DNA of 64,000 nucleotides. Origin: UBA987 sp002292105. GTDB taxonomy: Bacteria; Bacteroidota; Bacteroidia; NS11-12g; UBA9320. The notes beneath the pieces are model-generated. The model searched no databases and was not told where the DNA came from. It saw only the letters and a list, made by a program, of their open reading frames with translations. The DNA lies in contig OX044357.1 in the NCBI GenBank assembly GCA_943846675.1, positions 992,001 through 1,056,000 on the forward strand, in the 5' to 3' direction. Numbering within the stretch: the stretch's first letter is position 1; each line of letters opens with the position of its first letter. Made by a program: the position numbers and the translations under genes. Shown piece after piece: positions 1 through 8,500 of this stretch.

Positions 1-429
1 GAATTCTTAAAATTATGCGCAGGTGGTTGTCTGGGTCTTTTCGTTTTGGAAACCATGTTGTCTGGCTGTGCTGCCCAAAAGCAGGTCAATGCCTTAGTGG
101 TCGATGAGAATTTAGAAGTCCCATTAGCGGCCTTTGCAAAAATGAAAGATGGAGAAATTACCTACTTAGATAGCGTTGTTGTAAGAAATCCGCAGCTTCA
201 GTACCCTTTAGCTGTATTTCGATTTTCTGAAGACGTTTACGAAGCTTTGCTTATGAAATGTACCCACCAAGGCACGGAGTTAAAATTATATGGTGATACA
301 CTCCAATGCATTGCGCATGGAAGTGAGTTCGATAATAAGGGGCAAGTTACCACGGGTCCTGCCAGGGAAACATTAAGGAATTTTCCAGTGGTTAAGGCCA
401 ATCAAAAACTATTTATATCCCTAAAATGA
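1..429 (+). CDS. Rieske [2Fe-2S] domain lipoprotein, 5' end cut by window
   Basis: The reading frame is open from base 1, so the gene starts before the window; the ATG at 46 lies inside the signal peptide. The visible N-terminus (EFLKLCAGGCLGLFVLETMLSGC) looks like the tail of a Tat-type signal followed by a lipobox cysteine (LSGC). The mature part is about 105 residues with the two Rieske cluster motifs: CTHQG and, after a loop, CIAHGSEFD, supplying two Cys and two His ligands. The family carries electrons in bc1/b6f complexes, arsenite oxidases and ring-hydroxylating systems; this is a short stand-alone version, so its partner is unknown. Its stop overlaps the start of the next gene (ATGA), which suggests translational coupling with the porin. 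Confidence 0.85.
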   Translation, partial: EFLKLCAGGCLGLFVLETMLSGCAAQKQVNALVVDENLEVPLAAFAKMKDGEITYLDSVVVRNPQLQYPLAVFRFSEDVYEALLMKCTHQGTELKLYGDTLQCIAHGSEFDNKGQVTTGPARETLRNFPVVKANQKLFISLK

Positions 430-1640
430 AGTTAAACTTTTTATTCATTCTTGTATTTGTTGGTCAACTACAGGCTTTAGCTCAAATAGATAGCACGTTG
501 TTGAAGCAAGCAGAGCCAACAAAAGATTCGTTAGCACTTAACATGGATGCAGTATACAATAGGCCCTTCATGCAAAGCGGTAAAACAACTGCTGTTGGTG
601 GATATTTGGAAGCAAACTGGCAGCATTTAGGGACAGATGGCGTCTCTGACGGTCACCAATTTCAAGTGCGCAGAATGACATTGTTTGTAGCTTCTGCTAT
701 TAGCAGTAGAGTTTCTTTTATGAGTGAGATTGAATTTGAAGAGGGTGGTAAGGCAATCGCAATTGAGTTTGCAGCTGTGGATATCGAATTTAATCCGTTA
801 CTGAATCTACGTTCAGGCATTGTGATGAACCCGATTGGATCTTTTAATCAGAACCACGATGGTCCGAAGTGGGAGTTTACCGACCGACCGATTTCAGCTA
901 CTCAATTGTTGCCAGCAACATGGAGTAATGCTGGGTTTGGCTTGTTTGGGCAATACTATAAAAACGATTGGAAGTTGGGGTACGAAGGGTATGTTACAGG
1001 TGGGTTTGATGCTACAATTGTCGAGAACGAGTTTAATAGAACTTACCTTCCTGCTTCCAAAGTAAACGGAGAGCGGTTTATGGAAGGCAATGTACTGTTT
1101 ACCGGAAAAATTGCGGCAAGACATAAGCGAATTGGAGAGCTTGGAATTTCCTACATGGCAGGACAATACAATAGAGATTTGGTCGACGGATTGCTGTTAG
1201 ACGAAGCAAGATGGGTTAGGGCGGCTGCAATCGATTTTGGAACGATTTTGCCGAAGTTAAACACCAAAATAATAGGTGAAATCACTAACATTTGGATTGA
1301 TGTACCTTCGACCTATTCTCAGCAATTTGGCGAAGCACAAATGGGTGGCTTTGTCGACTTGGTTCAACCCTTACTGATTCGGCCATTTTTAAATTATAAT
1401 AATACCATCGTTAGTTTTGCCCTTCGACTTGAGTATGTTGATTGGAATGTTGGCACTTTCGAACAGACTGGTGGTGATATTGGGGATGAACTTTGGAGTG
1501 TGATGCCTGGGTTAAGTTTTAGGCCTACCCAGGAGACAGTTTTACGTTTAAACTACCGGTATATGAGTGAAGTTGATTTTATAGGAAACCCACCAGCTAA
1601 AACCGCTGGCTTTAGTTTCGGTGTGTCTTCCTACTTCTAA
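426..1640 (+). CDS. Porin-like outer-membrane beta-barrel protein
   Basis: A 404-residue protein with a clear signal peptide (MKLNFLFILVFVGQLQALAQ). The mature part alternates polar and hydrophobic residues and ends in an aromatic (SSYF), typical of outer-membrane barrels. The blocks GGYLEANWQH, QVRRMTLFVAS and GIVMNPIGSFNQNH resemble phosphate-selective porin O/P-type and related Bacteroidota porins. It overlaps the Rieske gene by 4 bases, so the two are probably co-translated; whether the porin serves the same redox or transport process is inference. It is convergent with the next gene, with only 23 bases between stops and no obvious terminator hairpin. The substrate cannot be told from the sequence. 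Confidence 0.7.
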   Translation: MKLNFLFILVFVGQLQALAQIDSTLLKQAEPTKDSLALNMDAVYNRPFMQSGKTTAVGGYLEANWQHLGTDGVSDGHQFQVRRMTLFVASAISSRVSFMSEIEFEEGGKAIAIEFAAVDIEFNPLLNLRSGIVMNPIGSFNQNHDGPKWEFTDRPISATQLLPATWSNAGFGLFGQYYKNDWKLGYEGYVTGGFDATIVENEFNRTYLPASKVNGERFMEGNVLFTGKIAARHKRIGELGISYMAGQYNRDLVDGLLLDEARWVRAAAIDFGTILPKLNTKIIGEITNIWIDVPSTYSQQFGEAQMGGFVDLVQPLLIRPFLNYNNTIVSFALRLEYVDWNVGTFEQTGGDIGDELWSVMPGLSFRPTQETVLRLNYRYMSEVDFIGNPPAKTAGFSFGVSSYF

Positions 1641-1663
1641 ATACTTAGCTGGGTGCTATTTTT

Positions 1664-2457
1664 TTATCTCATGATTAGTGCGCTGCAACCAACCGATACA
1701 AAATTCATATCGATATTGATGCCTGAACCAATAACCCAATCCAATTGCAATCTATCGTTTATAAGATATGCTAATCCAGCGTCGTAGCCGAACATGTCTC
1801 CTAATTCGGGTACAACACTTACATTACTCAAATTAAGTTGCCCGTATTGCTCTGCAAAAACAGATAATTTGTCTGTCACTGAATAGCTAACGGCGCATGA
1901 ATAATCAACATAATCGAGGGTGCCTGTACTGCGATATCCAAGATTATATCCCAGGCTAATGTTTTCTGCGAGTTGATGAGAAACACATAGTTTGCCAAAG
2001 AATTGTTGCTCTTTACGTGCAGTATTTCCTTTTGGGATGCTGTACTGACCTAGAATGAGTGCTTCAGTTTTAGCCCCTTCTTTACGATAAAGCTGAAATT
2101 TAGCCCCGACTTGAATGTCGCTGAATGAAGACCTGTAAGAAGGGTTTGTAACTCGTGGATTAAAGGTGCTATTGAGCTCAATTTGGCTCACAACGCGGAA
2201 TTCAAACTTTTCTGTAAGACCCAATCGAAACACACTAATTGGTGCGGTGATTTGTCTATCTACTCCGTCATATTGGATGCCGCGTAGGCTGATGTAGTGC
2301 CGGTTGTAGCAAAACCCAACCCAGTTTCAATCTGTAAGCTTTTGGCTGGAACTACGGAGGAAGCTTCTGTTTGGTTTGGCCTATCGGTTTGAATAGTTTG
2401 TGCGAAGCCGCATAGCCAAAAACTGAGTGTGACAATTGTAGAAAATACCTTTTTCAT
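1664..2457 (-). pseudogene. Frameshifted outer-membrane transporter-like protein (phenol MetA family type)
   Basis: Two ORFs in different frames make one recognisable protein. The upstream part (ATG at 2457, signal peptide MKKVFSTIVTLSFWLCGFAQ) has QTDRPNQTEASSVVP and IETGLGF, then stops at 2260. The downstream part reads on in another frame, and its open frame extends upstream through YDGVDRQITAPISVFRLG, so the GTG at 2233 is not a true start. One extra base between about 2265 and 2330, for example in the TTTT run near 2320, would join them into a protein of about 264 residues. The Q-TDRP opening and the later barrel-like strands match the putative MetA-pathway/transporter family. Either a real mutation or a sequencing or assembly error. 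Confidence 0.6.
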
Positions 2458-2483
2458 GTGCACCAATTTAAGATTTCTTGCGC

Positions 2484-2777
2484 AGAATACCGGATTGCTC
2501 TGCGATCCAACAAGATCCCCAGCCCAAGTCTAGAGCCCTATCGGGCCATTAATCATTATAAAGTTCACTTACAAGCGAGCTTGACGTGCCCTTTATGAAC
2601 GATTAACCACTACGTGGTCTGTTCTTGTGGAGAATACCGGATTGCTTCGCGATCCAACAAGATCCCCAGCCGAAGTCCAGAGCCCTATCGGGCCATTAAT
2701 CATTATAAAGTTCACTTACAAGCGAGCTTGACGTGCCTTTTATGAACGATTAACCACTGCGTGGTCTGTTCTTGTGG
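2484..2777. repeat. Two tandem 147-bp repeats sharing the tRNA 3' end
   Basis: Copies at 2484-2630 and 2631-2777 differ at about six positions by eye. Each unit starts with AGAATACCGGATT, which is also the 3' end of the tRNA-Ala gene (2778-2790), so the tRNA begins a third unit in register. Each unit then carries small hairpins: GGATTGC-ttc-GCGATCC, GCCC-tatc-GGGC, an imperfect TAATCATTATAAAG / CTTTATGAACGATTA stem, and CCAC-tac-GTGG. No reading frame is present. Likely origins are tandem duplication downstream of the tRNA, or remnants of repeated insertion at its 3' end. On the minus strand the units lie directly downstream of the tRNA and could be transcribed as its trailer. Confidence 0.85.
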
Positions 2778-2848
2778 AGAATACCGGATTCGAACCGGTG
2801 GCCTTTTGACTGCCAGTCAAACGCTCTAGCCAACTGAGCTAATCCCCC
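2775..2848 (-). tRNA. tRNA-Ala (GGC anticodon)
   Basis: The minus strand folds into a full cloverleaf of 74 nt: acceptor GGGGGAT/ATTCTCC, D arm GCTC..GAGC, anticodon arm TTTGA-CTGGCAG-TCAAA, five-base variable loop, and T arm ACCGG-TTCGAAT-CCGGT. The anticodon is GGC (Ala, GCC codons). The third acceptor pair is G-U, the known alanine identity element. The discriminator is A. The next bases are CAA, so CCA is not fully encoded and must be added. The 3' end is the start of the downstream 147-bp tandem repeats. Confidence 0.93.
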
Positions 2849-2875
2849 GTTATATATAATCTCTAAAACTTGGGT

Positions 2876-2883
2876 CAAAGTTA
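2876..2883 (-). promoter_or_regulatory. -7 promoter element for tRNA-Ala
   Basis: TAACTTTG on the minus strand matches the Bacteroidota -7 consensus TAnnTTTG and lies 27 bases before the tRNA 5' end. I see no good TTG -33 element at the usual distance. Confidence 0.45.
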
Positions 2884-2928
2884 GGATAAAGATTTAAGTA
2901 AGGTTTTGAATTGAACATGTTTTAAATA

Positions 2929-3100
2929 CAAAATTGTTGCTTAGGGCTTCCGCCCTATAACCCGATTTCATTTTTGAGACCAAAAACGAAACAAAAAGTC
3001 TTCCCAAAAATATGACTCCCTTCGCCGCGTCCTTCGCCGCCCCCGCATTTTTGGTGGGCCAACGCTCATTGAGTTCTGTATGTACTGAACTAAGAATTCG
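2929..3100 (+). repeat. Truncated copy of dispersed MITE-like element (copy 1)
   Basis: This stretch carries the left end of a repeat family also present at 16525-17117 and 61967-62536. In order it has: mini-hairpin module TTGCTTAGGGC-ttcc-GCCCTATAACCC (2937-2962), the terminal hairpin TTTCATTTTT-gagacc-AAAAACGAAA, then AGTCTTCCCAAAAATATG and CCCGCATTTTTGGTGGGCC ending near 3060. After 3062 similarity stops, so the right half is missing. It lacks the 21-bp CGTGTCCGCC palindrome found at this point in the other two copies. No protein is encoded. Confidence 0.8.
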
Positions 3101-3128
3101 GATTTACTATCAACAATAAACACCCTAT

Positions 3129-3243
3129 GCGTCATTCAAAGGGTTGAGGATAAGTAACCCGAAGAATCTCTTCCGGTTAGTTAGTCATCATATATGTATA
3201 AGATCGTTGATATGAGATTCTTCGCTACGCTCTGAATGACGCG
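3129..3243. repeat. REP-like inverted repeat
   Basis: The arms GCGTCATTC...GAAGAATCTC (3129-3170) and GAGATTCTTC...GAATGACGC (3213-3242) are inverted copies. The left arm holds an internal hairpin, GGGTT-gaggataagt-AACCC; the right arm has the shorter GCTACGCTCT filling. Such GAATGACG/GAAGAATC palindromes are widespread in Bacteroidota intergenic DNA. No transposase of the REP-associated kind is in the window. Confidence 0.65.
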
Positions 3244-3257
3244 TAGTAAAATCCAGC

Positions 3258-3299
3258 TATCAACTATCAATTGTCAACTCTCAATTGTCAACTCTCAAC
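3258..3299. repeat. Short tandem repeat, 14-bp units
   Basis: TCAATTGTCAACTC occurs twice head to tail (3267-3280 and 3281-3294), flanked by degenerate partial units (TATCAACTA before, TCAACT after). It sits just past the stop of the thioredoxin gene, and I see no T-rich terminator there. Confidence 0.75.
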
Positions 3300-3303
3300 T
3301 AAA

Positions 3304-3780
3304 TCACATGTATTCAGCAAAAAGAGCGCGAAGCTGCGCTTCATTGAGTCCACCCATTTTTGTCTTAACCTCTTTGCCGTCTTTAAACAACTTCAAAGTT
3401 GGGTAGCCTTTAATGTTATGTGCAGTAGATAAACTTACGTTCTTTTCTGCGTCGATTTTAACCACTTTCAGTTGGTTGTCTTCGTACTCGCCAGCAATCT
3501 TTTTCAAATGAGGTGCCATTTTTATGCAAGGTCTACACCATGTGGCATAAAAATCAACTACAACAAAAGGCTGAGAAGAAACCAAAGCATCGAAGTCTTC
3601 AACACTCATGTTGACGATTTCTTTATTGGCGTTACTTGATTTAGCCGCTTCGGAATCGGATTGTTCAACACCGTCTGATGTGTCGGTCGTTGTTTTCGTT
3701 TCCTTGTTTTTGTCTGTGCAGCTCGTAAATAGAAAAGCTATAATGGCAAATAGAGCCAGGCCTTTATTAATCATATTCAT
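3304..3780 (-). CDS. Thioredoxin-domain lipoprotein
   Basis: From the ATG at 3780 the protein begins MNMINKGLALFAIIAFLFTSC, a lipoprotein signal with a lipobox cysteine (FTSC); upstream in-frame starts would bury this signal. After a 45-residue Ser/Thr/Asp-rich linker comes a full thioredoxin fold with the active site WCRPC, the cis-proline region GYPTLKLF and the FYATW strand. The WCxxC form suggests a disulfide oxidoreductase anchored on the periplasmic side. The natural substrate is unknown. It is preceded by an M42 peptidase gene on the same strand with 70 bases between, so co-transcription is possible but not evident. Confidence 0.88.
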   Translation of the reverse strand: MNMINKGLALFAIIAFLFTSCTDKNKETKTTTDTSDGVEQSDSEAAKSSNANKEIVNMSVEDFDALVSSQPFVVVDFYATWCRPCIKMAPHLKKIAGEYEDNQLKVVKIDAEKNVSLSTAHNIKGYPTLKLFKDGKEVKTKMGGLNEAQLRALFAEYM

Positions 3781-3849
3781 ATGTATTAGTTCTGTTTGGT
3801 CGTATTCATTTTCGTATTCTGACAAACGATCTTAAATAAAACAACTGTA

Positions 3850-4920
3850 TTAGGTAAAATACCTAAAGTCGTGACCAGCTTTTAATTGAATTAAAAACTC
3901 ATACATCAACTTGATGCAGCCTTCAATATCGTCGTAGTCTACCATTTCTACAGTGGTATGCATGTATTTTAACGGAAGCGATATCAAGGCAGAAGCACGT
4001 CCGATATCACTAAAGGCAAATGCGTCCGTATCCGTTCCTGTCGAACGACTCGCAGCCATACGTTGGAAATTGATTTTCTTTTTTTCGGCAACGCCAATGA
4101 CCATTTCCAACAAATTGTTCTGAACCGCAGGGCCAACTGTTACGCATGGACCTTTGCCACATTTTGTGTCGCCTTGTTGTTTTTTGTTATACATAGGAGA
4201 GTGCGTGTCATGACAAACATCGGTAACTATGGCAACGTCAGGTTTGATTCTTCTACTCACCATTTCAGCTCCGCGTAATCCTATTTCCTCCTGAACGGCA
4301 TTTACAACATACAGCGTAAAGGGTAATTTCTTTTTGTTTTCGTGAAGCATTCGCGCTACTTCTGCAATCATAAATCCACCTGCGCGGTTATCTAATGCGC
4401 GGCCGACGATGTATTTTTTGTTGAGTTCCATGGCGTCTGCATCAAACGTTGCGACAGTGCCTACATGGATGCCCATTTTTTCTACTTCTTCTTTGCTGCT
4501 GGCGCCAACATCTATCGTTAAATTCTTCACCGAAGGTTGTTCCTCTTTGGCTCTGTCGCGCACATGGATTGCGGGCCAACCAAAAATGCCATCTACTTGT
4601 CCCTTTTTGGTATGCAGTTTAACACGCATACTCGGGGCTATCTGATGGTCACTTCCTCCGTTGCGAACGACATAAATATATCCGTTGTCGTCGATATAGT
4701 TTACAAACCAAGCTATTTCGTCTGCATGTGCCTCAATGACAACTTTGTATTCTTGACCTGGGTTAATGATGCCATAGGTCGTTCCATAAACATCAACCTC
4801 ATAGTCGTCGATATATGGTTTTAAATAGTCTAACCACACTTTTTGACCCGCGGTTTCGAATCCAACTGGTGAGTTGGTATTTATATATTGTTTTAGAAAG
4901 TCTTTACTCTTTTTACGCAT
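3850..4920 (-). CDS. M42-family glutamyl/leucyl aminopeptidase
   Basis: A 356-residue cytosolic enzyme. All expected dinuclear metal ligands of family M42 are visible in order: EAHADEIA (His, and Asp of the catalytic loop), RALDNRAGG (bridging Asp), AVQEEIGLRGA (catalytic and ligand Glu pair), VTDVCHD (Asp) and YMHTTVEMV (His). These enzymes form large tetrahedral assemblies and trim peptides from the N-terminus. Length is normal for the family. A TACATTTG -7 element lies 19 bases before the ATG. The specific residue preference cannot be read from the sequence. Confidence 0.92.
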   Translation of the reverse strand: MRKKSKDFLKQYINTNSPVGFETAGQKVWLDYLKPYIDDYEVDVYGTTYGIINPGQEYKVVIEAHADEIAWFVNYIDDNGYIYVVRNGGSDHQIAPSMRVKLHTKKGQVDGIFGWPAIHVRDRAKEEQPSVKNLTIDVGASSKEEVEKMGIHVGTVATFDADAMELNKKYIVGRALDNRAGGFMIAEVARMLHENKKKLPFTLYVVNAVQEEIGLRGAEMVSRRIKPDVAIVTDVCHDTHSPMYNKKQQGDTKCGKGPCVTVGPAVQNNLLEMVIGVAEKKKINFQRMAASRSTGTDTDAFAFSDIGRASALISLPLKYMHTTVEMVDYDDIEGCIKLMYEFLIQLKAGHDFRYFT

Positions 4921-4939
4921 CGTTTATATTTTATGAAGG

Positions 4940-4971
4940 CAAATGTATGTTTTTGTATTTCTATACTTCAA
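4940..4971 (-). promoter_or_regulatory. Promoter of the M42 peptidase gene
   Basis: Minus-strand TACATTTG (4947-4940) fits the TAnnTTTG consensus; TTG at 4971-4969 lies 21 bases upstream, within the TTG-N17-23 spacing known from Flavobacterium. The -7 element ends 19 bases before the ATG at 4920. Confidence 0.5.
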
Positions 4972-4985
4972 CCAGAAGTAGGTAG

Positions 4986-5483
4986 TTATTGTTTTTTTAC
5001 GTCGGAGCCAAACATCCAAAAAGGCGTGTCTTTCATCGCTTCTTTAGATTCAGATTCTAGAAATCCACCAACCACTTCAGGTGGTTTGCTGAAAAAGGGT
5101 TGGAACTGGGCAATTTCTTCATCCTGCAGTATGTCCCATTTGGTATAGCCGCCCATGAAAGGGGAGGGTAGGGCAAAAACCACGCGGCTGATCTTGTACT
5201 CTCGTATCATAAACGAGCACATCGGACAAGGTTCGCAGCTTGTATATAAGGTGTGTTCACTTAAGTTGGAACTCCCCGTTTCGTTATGTGCATTGTGGAG
5301 CGCAATAACTTCAGCGTGTTCGGAAACCTTGTTCGCTGCATCGTTCAAACCTTCAGCAACGAGTGTGTCTCCTTTAGCCACAAGGCTACCAAAAGGAGCG
5401 TCACCATCTCGCCAACTTTGTTTAGCCAAGTCGATGCATCGGCGCATAAATTGAATATCTATTTCGGATTGAGTTTGTTCCAT
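4986..5483 (-). CDS. Nucleoside/base deaminase (CDA-like fold)
   Basis: A 165-residue zinc deaminase with both canonical motifs: HAEVIAL (zinc His and proton-shuttle Glu) near residue 56 and CEPCPMCSFMI (two zinc Cys) near residue 89. The N-terminus (FMRRCIDLAKQSW..DAPFGSLVA) and the overall length match the guanine deaminase / tRNA adenosine deaminase-like group. The C-terminal half is longer than in TadA, so a free-base or nucleoside substrate is more likely than tRNA, but this is inference. Confidence 0.85.
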   Translation of the reverse strand: MEQTQSEIDIQFMRRCIDLAKQSWRDGDAPFGSLVAKGDTLVAEGLNDAANKVSEHAEVIALHNAHNETGSSNLSEHTLYTSCEPCPMCSFMIREYKISRVVFALPSPFMGGYTKWDILQDEEIAQFQPFFSKPPEVVGGFLESESKEAMKDTPFWMFGSDVKKQ

Positions 5484-5503
5484 TATTAGCCAAATTAAAG
5501 CAT

Positions 5504-5535
5504 AAAAAAAGAGCCGAACAAAGTGTCCGGCTCTT
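5504..5535 (-). terminator. Rho-independent terminator of the RND pump operon
   Basis: On the minus strand AAGAGCCG-gacactttgtt-CGGCTCTT is followed by a run of seven T. It lies 15 bases past the stop of the RND permease gene. Confidence 0.85.
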
Positions 5536-5550
5536 AATGAATAAGTTTAT

Positions 5551-8500
5551 TTATGCTTTCGTCAACTTAGCGACTAGGTTTTTAACTTTTAATGTGCCTT
5601 TGTCTGAGATGTAATACATCACAGGCACAATAACCAAAGTAAGGAAGGTTGCAAATACCAACCCATAGATTACAGCCCAAGCCATAGGACCCCAGAACTC
5701 TGCGTTCTGTCCACCCATGTAAATATCTGGCTCAAAACTTGTCAATAGGCCGACAAAATTGACGTTAAATCCTACTGCCAATGGTAAAAGACCCAGAACT
5801 GTGGTAATCGCTGTAAGCAACACAGGTCGAAGCCTAGTTTTGCCCGATTCAACAATTGTCTCAACAATTTCGTTTGGCTCTAGTTTGCCTTTTCTTGGGT
5901 CTAACCCATTTTGTGCTCGTTTACGCTGTCGTAGCAAGTTGGTATAGTCGACCAGTACAATGGCATTATTAACGACAATACCCGCCAGCGATATGATACC
6001 AATGCCGGTCATCATGATAGAGAATGTAGTTTGCGTCAACGAGAATCCTAAGAACACACCAATTGTACTAAACAATACAGACAACAAGATAATAAACGGT
6101 CCAGCAACCGAGTTGAACTGCGTTACGATGACTAAGAATATTAAGAAAATAGCCAATTGCATGGCTCCAAGTAAGAAGGCCATGGATTCACCTTGTTCTT
6201 CTTGCTCACCTGAAAACTTAAACTCGTAACCATCTTTCATTTGATGATTTTCCAATAACTTTTTGTATTCAGCCACCAAGGCATTTGCATTTGCCCCTTC
6301 TTCTACTTCAGAAAAAATGCTAATGACACGGTCTAAGTCTTTACGTTTTACAGAACCATAGGTCGAATTGTATTTAACATCTGCCACTGCAGATATTGGT
6401 ACTTGACTAATTTGACCTGTAGCCATGTTTCTAAAGGTGATTCGGGTATTCATCAAATTGTTAAGGTTGTAACGATATTCTTCTTTCAACCGTAGCTGTA
6501 TTTCATAATCGTCTTCACCCTCTTTATATTTTGAGATTTCCTTACCTAGCAAGGCTGTACGAATGGTACCGGCAATTTGCATTGTGCTTAAGCCAAATCG
6601 TCTGGCAGATTCTTGATTAATCGATATCTCCAAAACGGGTTTACCCAATTCAAGATCTGTTTTAAGTTGGTCAACTCCTTTAAGGTTAAGATCTTCCATC
6701 TTCTTCTTGATTTTTTCAACTTCGCCAATAAGCGTTAAGTAGTCTTCCCCTTTTACCTCAACATTAATTGGTTTACCCACTGGAGGCCCCATATTGTCTT
6801 TGGCAAACGTCAGTTTGGCTTCCGGGAAATCACCACAAGCGTCCTTGATGACTTGCATCACGTCACTAGTCGTGCGATCTCCTTCCATCAAGTTTACACG
6901 TTTCTCGAATTCAAGAAAGGAAATGGTGATTCTAGCCTTATGAGGAGATGATCCGCTTTGAGGACCTTCGTTAGGGTCAGCTGTTTTTTCTCCAACCTGT
7001 GTTAATATCGCTTCCAAAATAGCGCTGTCTGGTTGTACCGCAGCAGCTATTCGTTTCTCTAGTTTCTTAGATATTTCATTTGTTCGCTCAATGTCTGTAC
7101 CCAAAGGCGTTTCCACATATACGTTTACGTAGTTAGGTTGACTATCTGGGAAGAAAACAATAGGTGGTGGATGAACAGCAAATACACCCAGCGTTAGGAT
7201 GAACAAAATAACCATACCAATTAAATAGATTACTGGTCGCATCCCACTTAACGCCTTGGTCAGAAAGTTTGCATAAGCAATTTCTATTTTGGGCATGATG
7301 TTGTTCATAAACCAGTTCCCAACAGGTGTTAAGTAAAATCTATTGATTATGGATATGATTACGCCAGCAATGAAAATACCGCCTAGAAGTCTCCAGCCAA
7401 TCATGAACAGCAGTACAGCAACAATAACTGTGATGCCATTTTTTACCCAAAACTTGGAAGATTTAGATTTTTCTTTATTTCCAATTTTGATATAGTCAGA
7501 CGTCAGCACTGGATTGATCACAAGTGCGACAAAAAGTGAAGACGATAGGACGATTATCAACGTAATAGGAAGATATTTGAAGAACTCTCCCATTAAGTCT
7601 TCCCAAAATAATAGGGGTATAAAAGCGGCAACTGTAGTTACGGTAGATGCAATTATGGCCGTTGCTACTTCTCCAACTCCTTCTTTAGACGCTTGGTCTT
7701 TTTCTTTTCCTTTTTCTGAGAACTGTCTGTAGATATTCTCGACAATTACAATCCCGTTATCCACCAGCATACCCAGTGCTAGGATTAATGAGAACAGAAC
7801 CATCATATTTAATGTAGTACCTGTAAAGTTAAGAATGGCGATACCCATCAACATCGACATTGGAATTGCCATCCCCACAAACATGGAGTTACGCACACCT
7901 AAGAAGAAGACCAATACGCCAACAACGAGTAGAACACCCATGATGATGCTATTCTCTAAGTTGTTAACCATGTTTTTGGTCATTTTGCTTTGGTCGTTAG
8001 TGATAACAACTTCTAAGTCTTTTGGAAATATGTCGGTTTTTGCATCTGCAACAATTTGTTGAATTTTTTCTGCAGCATTTATTAAATTTCCACCACTTTT
8101 CTTAATGATGTCAAGTGTTACAACTGGGTTGCCATTCAATCGGGCAAAACTGGTTGCTTCTTTTGGACCAAAAGTAACGTCACCAATATCACGCAGATAA
8201 ACGATGTTCTGGAATTCATTTTTAATGATAACATTTTCAATGTCTCTCCAGTCGTCAAATTCTCCATCAATACGAATGTTTCGTCGCGTGATGTCAGTCC
8301 CTTCAATACTTTTAATGTCACCACCACTCATGGTAATGTTTTCGCCTGCAATTGCCTGCTCAACGTCGTTAAGCGAAAGCTCAAGTGCTTCCATCTTAAC
8401 GCGATCGATAGCAATCTCAACTTCCTCTTCGTTTAGACCGGAAAGGTCTACGGAAGACACTTCTGAAAGCGCCTCCATTTTGTCTTGAAGATATTCCGCG

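Noticed and set aside
2484..2777. Tandem 147-bp units as CRISPR or as tRNA genes
   Set aside because: The units have no unique spacers, and only 13 bases match the tRNA, so no cloverleaf forms in the copies.
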